Shown here piece after piece: positions 1 to 6,484 of a stretch of DNA of 32,045 nucleotides. The stretch lies in the NCBI RefSeq assembly GCF_001043895.1, contig NZ_JTHF01000315.1, forward strand, positions 1-32,045. Direction: 5' to 3'. The notes under the pieces were generated by a model. It was given only the letters and a program-made list of their open reading frames with translations. It ran no database searches and was not told where the DNA came from. The first letter of the stretch is position 1; the number at the start of each line of letters is the position of its first letter. A program made the position numbers and the translations under genes. The DNA comes from Methylobacterium indicum. GTDB lineage: Bacteria > Pseudomonadota > Alphaproteobacteria > Rhizobiales > Beijerinckiaceae.

Positions 1-54
1 TCTGGCGCAGCGAGCCGGAGGACCAGCACACCGCCTCCGGCTCGCTGCGCCAGA
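1..54. repeat. 20-bp perfect inverted repeat at the window edge
   Basis: Bases 1-20 are the exact reverse complement of bases 35-54, with a 14-base spacer. The repeat lies inside the partial propeller gene. It could be a real hairpin or a fold-back artefact at a contig end. Confidence 0.7.
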
Positions 55-1642
55 CCAGCATGCCGCCGTCGGGGCTCCACTGCGCCTCGCTCTGGCCCTC
101 GCCCGCCGGGGCCACCCGCTCGGCCGGCCGCGTGCCGTCCGCCGGCACCACCGCCACGTTGTCGGTGAAGCCGCGGTCGAGCTGGACCGGCAGCGCCAGC
201 CAGCGCCCGTCCGGCGACCAGGACAGCCACCACGATCCGTCGCGGTAGGGATAGAACCGGCCCGGCGGCACCACCTCGCGGTCGGCGCCGGTCGCGGGAT
301 CGAGGACGTGGACCGCGCCGCGGTCGAGGATGTAGGCCAGCCGCCGTCCGTCCGGCGACCAGGTCGGCAGGAAGGCGTCGCCCGGCGGGGTCGGCAGCGC
401 CCGCTCGACGAGGCGGGTCGCCTGCGCGAAGCCGCGCTCGTCGGGCTCCGCCGGCACCGCCTCGTAGAGGCCCCAATGCCCGTCGCGCTCGGCCGCGTAG
501 GCGAGGCGGCGGCCGTCGGGCGAGAAGGCGGGGCTGCGCTCCTCGCCCGCCGTGCGGGTGATCCGCTTGACCGACCTCCCGTCGCGGGCGGCGACGTAGA
601 TCTCGCCCTGCGCCACCAGGGCGACCTCGTGCCCGGACGGCGACAGGGCGAGGTCGCTGAACTCGGAGGTGCGGGCCTGGACCTCGTCGGGAAAGGTCGC
701 CTCCGGCGCGGTGATCGGCACGGGCTCGGGCGTCTCGCCGCCCGCGCGAAGCCGGTAGACCTGCCCGTCGCGGGCGAAGGCGAGGTCGCCGGTGCGGGAG
801 GCGGAGAGGGAGCGCACCGGCGCACCGTCGAACCGCGTGACCTGGCGCGGCACCCGGTCGGCCAGGGACAGGCGCCAGACGTTGAGCGTGCCCGAGGCCT
901 CGCCGAGATAGGCGATCTCGCCGCCGGGCAGCCAGACCGCGCCGCGGTTCTCGCGGGTGCCGTCGGTGAGCCGCTCGTGGCGCCCGGTGGCGGCGTCGTA
1001 GAGCCAGACCTGGCGCACCGCCTGCGACACCTGATGCTGGCGGAAGCGCTGCTCGATGTTGGGGCTGGTATAGAGGAGGCGCCGTCCCTCCGGATCCCAG
1101 GCCGCGTCGAGGGCGGCGTTGGGCAGGACGAGGGTCTCGCGCCCGCCCGCGAGCGGCACGGCGTAGACCTGGCTCGCGAGTTCGGAGCGGAGCGGGGGCG
1201 CGAAGGTGCGGGTCGCGTCGCCCAGGCGCGCCGAGGCGAACAGCACCGACCGACCGTCGGGCGTCACGCTCATCGGGCGCTCGTCGAGGGAGTACCAGGT
1301 CAGGCGCCGCGCCTCGCCGCCGCCGGCCGGGACGCCGTAGAGGTTGAGGGCGCCGGAGCGGTCGGAGGCGAAGGCGAGGCTCCGCCCGTCGGGCGCCCAG
1401 ACCGGCGTCTCCGCGTGGGCGCCGGCGCCGGTCAGCGCCCGGGCCTCGCCGCCGGCGGCCGGCACGGTCCAGATCCGGCCGCGGGACCGGAAGGCGATGC
1501 GGCTCCCGTCCGGCGACAGGGCCGGCTCCCGCAGCCAGAGCGTCCGCGGCTCCTCTCCCGGGTGCTCCTCCGCCCGATGCTCCTCCGCGCGGCCTTCCGC
1601 CGTGCACAGGAGGAGGAGCGCGGTGACGAGGAGCCTGCGCAT
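1..1642 (-). CDS. Tricorn-like S41 peptidase, N-terminal beta-propeller part (partial)
   Basis: The minus-strand frame opens with ATG at 1642 and stays open for 547 codons to the window edge, so only the N-terminal part is present. The first 20 residues (MRRLLVTALLLLLCTAEGRA) form a signal peptide, which points to export. The rest is a chain of WD40-like (PD40) blades, each carrying SPDG-type turns: LSPDGSRIAFRS, WAPDGRSLAFASD, VTPDGRSVLFAS, FSPDGRRLAYAAE, WSPDGRRLAYIL, WSPDGRWLALP. The spacing and the opening 'WLREPALSPDG' resemble tricorn protease homologues, in which propellers gate peptides into an S41 serine protease domain. That catalytic domain would lie beyond the left edge. A TolB-like or S9 peptidase propeller is the main alternative. 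The last few codons at the edge lie in an inverted repeat and may not be genuine. Confidence 0.72.
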   Translation of the reverse strand, partial: MRRLLVTALLLLCTAEGRAEEHRAEEHPGEEPRTLWLREPALSPDGSRIAFRSRGRIWTVPAAGGEARALTGAGAHAETPVWAPDGRSLAFASDRSGALNLYGVPAGGGEARRLTWYSLDERPMSVTPDGRSVLFASARLGDATRTFAPPLRSELASQVYAVPLAGGRETLVLPNAALDAAWDPEGRRLLYTSPNIEQRFRQHQVSQAVRQVWLYDAATGRHERLTDGTRENRGAVWLPGGEIAYLGEASGTLNVWRLSLADRVPRQVTRFDGAPVRSLSASRTGDLAFARDGQVYRLRAGGETPEPVPITAPEATFPDEVQARTSEFSDLALSPSGHEVALVAQGEIYVAARDGRSVKRITRTAGEERSPAFSPDGRRLAYAAERDGHWGLYEAVPAEPDERGFAQATRLVERALPTPPGDAFLPTWSPDGRRLAYILDRGAVHVLDPATGADREVVPPGRFYPYRDGSWWLSWSPDGRWLALPVQLDRGFTDNVAVVPADGTRPAERVAPAGEGQSEAQWSPDGGMLVWRSEPEAVCWSSGSLRQ

Positions 1643-1711
1643 GGCGGACCGTCGGGGCGAGAGAGCGTCGTTCTCTCCCAGCGTAAGGCGAGAGCCCTGC
1701 CGCTGTCGAGC

Positions 1712-2005
1712 TTACGCGACCTGCTGCGGCGCCGCGGCGGTGCGGCCATGCGCGCCCGCGAACAGCTCGTGCAGCTCGCCGCCGACGGTCCGGGCGATGC
1801 GGGTCGAGGCGGCGCCCTCGGTCCGGTCGGACACGATGGCGCGCAATGCGTCGGCGGTGCGCTTCTCGATGGCGTAGAACAGGCTCTCGGCCGCCTTGGC
1901 GTTGGCGCTGAGCAGCACCGCGGCGAGGTCGTGATAGGCCTCCTTCAGGAGGTAATGGGACAGGCGCTCGGCGGCCTGCTCCTCCGTCAGTGCTTCGTCG
2001 CCCAT
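1712..2005 (-). CDS. Small hypothetical protein, 97 aa
   Basis: The gene starts at ATG 2005, with a purine-rich GAAGGGAAGG stretch just upstream. A GTG at 2023 would add six residues and is less well placed. The product begins [20 protein letters not shown] and is rich in Ala, Glu and Leu. It is predicted mostly helical, with no signal peptide or membrane segment, so it is probably cytoplasmic. I do not recognise the family. It ends 69 bases before the start of the tricorn-like gene on the same strand, so the two could be co-transcribed. It is divergent from the pirin gene, and the intervening 224 bases contain a palindrome that could serve either gene. Confidence 0.6.
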   Translation of the reverse strand: MGDEALTEEQAAERLSHYLLKEAYHDLAAVLLSANAKAAESLFYAIEKRTADALRAIVSDRTEGAASTRIARTVGGELHELFAGAHGRTAAAPQQVA

Positions 2006-2099
2006 GGCCCGCCTTCCCTTCACCGGAGCGCGCAGCGTGCGGGAGCTGGATTGCGCGAAGCTTGCGCCCGATGGCTCCCTGTCCGGTCCGAGCCCGCAA

Positions 2100-2120
2100 A
2101 TCGAAACGATGCGTTTCGAT
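2100..2120. promoter_or_regulatory. Operator-like palindrome between divergent genes
   Basis: ATCGAAACG (2100-2108) and its exact reverse complement CGTTTCGAT (2112-2120) are separated by three bases. A further partial copy (CGATCGTTTC) overlaps the right arm. The site lies between the small hypothetical gene (start 2005) and pirin (start 2230), where a repressor or activator site would be expected. The cognate regulator is not in the window. Confidence 0.4.
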
Positions 2121-2229
2121 CGTTTCTGTTTTCAGGCCGATCCGGTGGGGCCAGGATGCGGGCTCACGGGACGGCCGCCCGGCGGGCGACGCAAACCCCC
2201 TCGGGGGCCCTTCGGAAGGAGCAGATGCG

Positions 2230-3168
2230 ATGAGCTGGCACGGTGCCGACGACCCCGTTCCGGGCAATGCCTTCAGCTGCGACGCGATCCAAACCCTGAT
2301 CGTGCCGCGCTCGCGCGACCTCGGCTCCTTCGCGGTCCGGCGGGCGCTGCCCTCGACCGAGTGCCGGATGGTGGGTCCGTTCGTGTTCTTCGACCAGATG
2401 GGCCCGTCCGAGTTCGTGCTCGGGCAGGGCATGGACGTGCGGCCGCACCCGCATATCGGGCTGTCCACCGTCACCTATCTGTTCGACGGCGAGATCATGC
2501 ACCGCGACAGCCTCGGCACCGAATTGCCGATCCGCCCGGGCGAGCTGAACTGGATGACGGCGGGGCGCGGCATCACCCATTCGGAGCGCACCGGCAGCGC
2601 CCTGCGGCAGACGGGCTCGCGGCTGTTCGGCCTCCAGAGCTGGGTCGCCCTGTCGGCGCGGGACGAGGAGACCGCCCCGGCCTTCGAGCATTACGACGCC
2701 GGCGCCCTGCCGATCGTCTCGGGGGAGGGCAAGACCGTGCGGCTGATCGCCGGCGAGGCCTACGGCGCACGCTCGCCCGTGCGGACCTCGAGCCCGATGG
2801 TCTATGCCGACGTGACGCTCCAGGCCGGATCCGTCCTGCCCTTCGACGCGGAATACGACGAGCGGGCGATCTACACGGTGTCGGGAGCGATCGAGATCGC
2901 CGGCGACGGCTTCGGCCCGGGCCAGCTCCTGGTCTTCCGCCCCGGCGACCGGATCAGCGTGCGGGCGACGGAAGATTCCCGCTTCATGGTGCTGGGCGGC
3001 GAGCCGATGGATGGCCCGCGCCACCTGTGGTGGAACTTCGTCTCCTCGCGGCCCGAGCGGATCGCCCAGGCCAAGGAGGATTGGCGCCAGGGCCGGTTCG
3101 ACACGGTGCCGAACGACGCCGAGTTCATCCCGCTGCCCGAGGACCCGCCGCCCGTCCGCTATCCGTGA
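2230..3168 (+). CDS. Pirin family protein
   Basis: This is a 312-residue bicupin of the pirin family. The start is ATG 2230, eight bases after a strong GGAAGGAG site (2214-2221). The N-terminal cupin carries the pirin metal-site residues in their expected motifs: H73 and H75 in [19 protein letters not shown], and H117 and E119 in [11 protein letters not shown]. These match the Fe-binding His, His, His and Glu of human pirin. The C-terminal cupin follows from about residue 185 ([19 protein letters not shown]). Bacterial pirins are cytoplasmic; some have quercetinase-like activity and others modulate partner enzymes or stress responses, so the precise role here is open. It is transcribed alone, with a palindrome about 110 bases upstream. 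The downstream neighbour is a decayed gene in the opposite orientation. Confidence 0.92.
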   Translation: MSWHGADDPVPGNAFSCDAIQTLIVPRSRDLGSFAVRRALPSTECRMVGPFVFFDQMGPSEFVLGQGMDVRPHPHIGLSTVTYLFDGEIMHRDSLGTELPIRPGELNWMTAGRGITHSERTGSALRQTGSRLFGLQSWVALSARDEETAPAFEHYDAGALPIVSGEGKTVRLIAGEAYGARSPVRTSSPMVYADVTLQAGSVLPFDAEYDERAIYTVSGAIEIAGDGFGPGQLLVFRPGDRISVRATEDSRFMVLGGEPMDGPRHLWWNFVSSRPERIAQAKEDWRQGRFDTVPNDAEFIPLPEDPPPVRYP

Positions 3169-3184
3169 GCGCAGCGAGGGCGGC

Positions 3185-3524
3185 TCACGCGCACACGATC
3201 TGGACCATGACGTCGCGGGCCCTCTCGGCGGGCGCCGCCGTCCAGGGCGTCGGCGGTGCGCACGGTGACCGGCGCCGCGCCGCTGCTGCCCTGGTGGACC
3301 GGTGCCGAGATCCGGATCTCGCGCATGGCGGCGCCCGACCCCGCGACGGCCGTCATGGTGCCGATGGTGGAATCGCCGGTCGAGGCCAGGATGCTGCTCT
3401 GAGGGAGGCCGTCGATGGAGACGCTCTCGCCCAGGCGTGCCCGGACCGACAGCGGCGGCATGATCTTGGACGGCACGATGCAGGACGCCGCTCCGTCGGA
3501 CCGCACGACGAACCCTCGGCCCGA
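3185..3524 (-). pseudogene. Remnant of a trypsin-like serine protease
   Basis: Reading leftward straight after the stop codon of the neighbouring gene (3525), one frame gives SGRGFVVRSDG, which is the usual opening of a trypsin-like (S1C) domain. It then jumps to RARLGESVSIDGLPQSSILA and APVHQGSSGAAPVTV, which correspond to the later strands and the normally GNSGGP catalytic-serine loop. The part that should carry the catalytic His and Asp is missing. The serine loop reads GSSGAAP instead of GNSGGP. Near 3228-3236 a single-base shift moves the natural-looking C-terminus (AERARDVMVQIVCA, stop at 3185-3187) into another frame. No start codon with a ribosome site is visible. I infer a protease gene broken by an internal deletion and a frameshift. 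Confidence 0.6.
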
Positions 3525-4544
3525 TCATCCGCTCGGATCGGCGTAGCGTCGCACGAGGTCGCGCAAGGCCGGGGCGGGCGGCCCGTAGCTGACGATCGTG
3601 ACGTCGAGATCGCAGGCCCCGACCACACGCAGCGCCCGCAACAGGGCCGCGTCGATCCACGCCTCCGCGTTGCCGAAGGCCCCGCCGCCGAGCCGCGTCA
3701 GCAGCACGCGGTCGGACGCCCCGCGCGCCGCGTTGATCACACCGGCGAGCAGCGTCCCCTCGTAGGCGGCCTCCAGCACCAGGCGGGCGAAGGGCGCCCA
3801 GTCCGCCTGCGGCAGGCCCGCATAGGCGACCGGCAGCGCCGAGCAGAAGATCTGGCTGACGCGCGGACGCGGCGCCGGCCCGTCGGTGACCTCGACATCC
3901 GTGTGCAGGCCGAGCCTCAGCCGGCCGCGCAGGTCGTCCAGCGCCTCCTCGTCCGCTTGGTCCAGGTTGGCGGCGATGGCCGCGAGCCCCTCTCGCGTCG
4001 GGAGCGCGTATCCGTTGCGCATGCTCCACAACGCCGTCCGCACGGTACCGAGGCGCCAGGCGAGGGCGTCGCCGAATGCGGCGAGCCCGTCGAGCTGCCG
4101 CCCGGCGGCCTGGCCGGTCCCGCCGCCGACGGGGACGAGGTAGTTGCGGTAGATCGTGGCGGCGCCGGCCGCCATGGCGCAGGCCGGACCCTGGGTCCGA
4201 TCGTGGGCGTAGCGGGCGACGCCATCCTCCGGGGCGATGTCGGGCCCGACCATCTCCAGCATGTTGAACTGCGAGGCGACCTGGAACAGCGCGCCCCGGT
4301 TCTCGGGCAGGCGGTGCATGGCCCGCACGTCGCCCTCGGCGATGGACAGCCGCGGCCGGCCCGGCCGACAGAGACCGAGGGCCGACGCGCGCAGCTCCGC
4401 CACCGATGGCAGCGTCAGCGTGCCGATCGCGAAGCGATCGCCGGTCCGCTCCTGCACGAGGCGAGCCTCGCTGATGCGCAGCCGTGCCTGGGTCTCCGCG
4501 TAATCCATCTCCCGAAATCCGGTCAGCCGCTCGAACCAGTCCAT
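3525..4544 (-). CDS. Conserved protein of unknown function, possibly macrodomain-like
   Basis: The gene encodes 339 residues from ATG 4544, preceded by a good GGGAGGTG ribosome site. There is no signal peptide or membrane segment. Striking blocks are GALFQVASQFNMLEM (residues 84-98), RYAHDRTQGPACAMAAGAAT (111-130), IYRNYLVPVGGG (131-142) and GGGAFGN (286-292), followed by a DLDVTIVSYG strand. The Gly-rich loop and the final strand recall macrodomain or PARG-type ADP-ribose-binding folds, but this is an impression from motifs, not an established assignment. The TGA stop directly abuts the protease remnant, so the present 3' end may be a recombination joint. The upstream 700 bases contain no gene, so it is probably transcribed alone. 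Confidence 0.7.
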   Translation of the reverse strand: MDWFERLTGFREMDYAETQARLRISEARLVQERTGDRFAIGTLTLPSVAELRASALGLCRPGRPRLSIAEGDVRAMHRLPENRGALFQVASQFNMLEMVGPDIAPEDGVARYAHDRTQGPACAMAAGAATIYRNYLVPVGGGTGQAAGRQLDGLAAFGDALAWRLGTVRTALWSMRNGYALPTREGLAAIAANLDQADEEALDDLRGRLRLGLHTDVEVTDGPAPRPRVSQIFCSALPVAYAGLPQADWAPFARLVLEAAYEGTLLAGVINAARGASDRVLLTRLGGGAFGNAEAWIDAALLRALRVVGACDLDVTIVSYGPPAPALRDLVRRYADPSG

Positions 4545-5266
4545 CGCGCACCTCCCGGCTCCAGCTCATATCCGATGTCGCTTCGATTCACGACGACCCG
4601 ATCTGCGAGACAAGATCGAATGATGCGACATGCCGCATATGCGCGCAGACGGTCAAAAGGACGATGATTTTAGTTGCTTTACTAATCAATTCATTTATAT
4701 GAATCGAAAATAATCTGCGACGACGACATATTTTATGGTAATTTCGCCTGCCATGGGGTAATTTTTAGAAGATATTGCAAATGTCTTCGCTAAATATATT
4801 GTATTATCTTATAAAAGACGTGTCTCGCAGATTCATGTGCCTGGATCGGGCGATCCCGACAGCATCGCAACAACCGCCATATCACCATGAAGCGGCGCTC
4901 TGGCGGCTGAGGCCGAAGCGCTCGTGAGAGGAGTAGGGCGTCCTGTCTCCCGGCGGGATCCCGGCTCGGACCCTGCCAGCCGTACTTCAGGGGGCCTGCT
5001 CGGGTGATCGATCCCCAACACGATCCGCCCAGACGATCGAGCATCATGCTCGCCGCTCAAGCCATCCGAAATAGATGTATTATTTAGATACCAGACGACC
5101 GAAGCAGCTGCACCTCAAGGTCAGTCGATTTGGCGGAGAGGGAGGGACTGTCCAAGCAGACTGAAAAGATCAATGAAATCAGCGGTTTCGCGTTCGGCTT
5201 TCCGTACGCTTTGTACCAGCCCTTTGTACCCCGTGTCCAGACTGTCTTGGTAGGTGGCGTTGCGAC
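4545..5266. other. Gene-free stretch with an AT-rich core
   Basis: No convincing gene was found. About 4660-4830 is strongly AT-rich compared with both sides (runs such as TTTTAGTTGCTTTACTAATC and TAAATATATTG) and includes a short palindrome ATTCAT-TTAT-ATGAAT at 4689-4704. The right half has only short open frames that look like chance. The AT-rich core could contain the promoter of the gene at 3525-4544 or be the edge of acquired DNA. Confidence 0.45.
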
Positions 5267-5564
5267 TCAGGGGTCCGACTTGGCCTTATTCATGGGCAAG
5301 CGGCTACCCTGCACGAGCCCTCCAATCTCGGGGTCTGTCCGCAGGAGCGCCTTACGATGGGCGGCGAACTTCGCATCAAGCTCCTCGGAGCCATACGCGA
5401 GCCTGACTCGGAAAGCCTTCGCGACTTGGCGATGGGAAATCCGTGAACGCGGTGGCGTAATCCATCGGCGTGGCGAAGGCGGTTCGGCGCGCCGCGACCA
5501 ACCCGGCCTGTCTGATTTGCTTGTCCACCGGAGTTGGCGCCATCGCATTGGTCGCGGAGGCCAT
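5267..5564 (-). pseudogene. Frameshifted small ORF of unknown function
   Basis: From ATG 5564 one frame gives MASATNAMAPTPVDKQIRQ and continues to DYATAFTD. At about 5434-5442 (a GGGAAATCC tract on the plus strand) the protein-like reading moves by one base into the frame SHRQVAKAFRVRLAYGSEEL, which ends LPMNKAKSDP at 5267. Joined, this would be a protein of about 98 residues with ordinary composition. Neither half alone looks complete. I do not recognise the family. It could be a true pseudogene or a sequencing error in the short homopolymers, and it lies among other decayed sequences. Confidence 0.35.
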
Positions 5565-6004
5565 CGACCGGCATTCCCGCTAATGATGTGGCGATAGTTT
5601 CAGCACCTGCCCGCACTTCCGCAACTGTGGCGATGGCTGTTTAAGCCGAGCGTCGAGCTCAGTAGGGCCAGGTTGGCGCTCACCCCTGCCCGAACCGCCA
5701 GCCCTGACCGAGAGTGTATAAAAACTCAGGAGCGCCCCAATTTTGTAGAACAATCTTCTGCGCTGCCGCCATCTGTGGAACCGGGGTGGCGGCCGAGTGC
5801 CCTCGGGATGCCTATACGACCGCTGCCCAGGGTAAACGAGGGAGAGATCCTCCTACGGCCTCTGCGTGTTCACACAGCCTGGACCCATTGCCGACGTCCG
5901 GAAAGACTGCTCATGGGCAATCTGATGAGGCTGGTACACAACCACCCCACAACCCCGTTTTTATCACGTTTGGTCACACTCAAAATCTTTGAAACTTCAA
6001 CGAA
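5565..6004. other. Gene-free stretch, probably decayed DNA
   Basis: Open frames on the plus strand (for example from 5673 and 5714) have unnatural composition and no clear start site. I see no recognisable domain. The stretch leads into nuclease and transposase remnants, so it is probably eroded former coding sequence. Confidence 0.4.
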
Positions 6005-6133
6005 TTGCCTTCATTTGACGATTGCGTACAAGAGACGGTTTCGGCATGTTGTGGGCGGTTCCCCGCTCAGCCGGGACAGCAGTTCACGGGCACGGTGCGT
6101 TATGTGGGCGATGGGGACAGTCTTTGCGTTGGC
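6005..6133 (+). pseudogene. Micrococcal-nuclease-like (SNase) N-terminal remnant
   Basis: One plus-strand frame contains FTGTVRYVGDGDSLCVG (6083-6133). This resembles the first strands of thermonuclease-like proteins of alphaproteobacteria, where a 'V.YV.DGDSL.V' stretch carries an active-site Asp. After the final Gly the resemblance stops abruptly and the DNA becomes, on the other strand, an IS5-type transposase fragment. No downstream nuclease motifs (the catalytic Arg and Glu segment) follow. The remnant is very short, so the family call rests on one motif. Confidence 0.4.
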
Positions 6134-6263
6134 ACTGGCGGGCGGCCAAAGGCGCCGGCTCCGGCATCAGGGGTACGATCGCCGCCCACTCGGTATCTGT
6201 CAGGTCGGTTTCATAGCGCAGGCTCGCACGGCTATGATGCCGGTGAGTGGTCGAGGACCACAT
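6084..6263 (-). mobile_element. IS5-family transposase, N-terminal fragment
   Basis: From ATG 6263 the minus strand reads MWSSTTHRHHSRASLRYETD, then LTDTEWAAIVPLMPEPAPLA. This matches the N-terminus of IS5-family transposases (typically 'LRY.SDLTDAEWALI.PL.PP...GRPR'). The resemblance ends near 6134-6140, just where GRPR should come; the frame then runs through the nuclease remnant to a stop at 6084, making 59 residues. The DDE catalytic core is absent, so this is a dead fragment. No intact terminal inverted repeats were identified. Confidence 0.6.
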
Positions 6264-6275
6264 GGCATTTCTAGA

Positions 6276-6381
6276 CCAGGCTTCAGCAGTCTTCTGGAAT
6301 CACTACTATCCCGGCTACTCAACCCCTGCCTGACGTGATCAGACGGGCATGTAGGCGCTGCTCGTTTTTCCAGGCTTCAGC
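6276..6381. repeat. 12-bp direct repeat, two copies
   Basis: CCAGGCTTCAGC occurs at 6276-6287 and again at 6370-6381, with 82 bases between. Both copies lie between the transposase fragment and the Gabija-type genes. They may be traces of insertion-sequence ends or of a deletion; chance is possible. Confidence 0.35.
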
Positions 6382-6484
6382 GCGCCTTGATCCATGTAGT
6401 ATAAGCAAAAAATCATGAGAGGGCCGAGCTGCCGATCAAGGGAAAATTGACGCTGTTCTATAGATAAGGGGCGGTCGAACATCG

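Noticed and set aside
308..2233. Long plus-strand open frame opposite the tricorn-like gene
   Set aside because: It is Arg, Gly and Ala rich with no domain, and the minus strand there encodes a clear signal peptide and propeller repeats; it is a shadow in GC-rich DNA.
3164..3189. Hairpin spanning the pirin stop codon as a terminator
   Set aside because: The stem is seven base pairs with a 12-base loop, and no T-run follows.
2004..4667. Very long open frames on both strands across pirin and the conserved gene
   Set aside because: Composition is unnatural and they cross known genes in other frames.
5673..6338. 221-codon plus-strand frame as a gene
   Set aside because: It crosses the nuclease and transposase remnants in a different frame, and its sequence has no recognisable domain or ribosome site.
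6451..6470. TTGACG close to TATAGA upstream of the Gabija-type pair as a sigma-70 promoter
   Set aside because: Only six bases separate the two boxes; the spacing is far too short.
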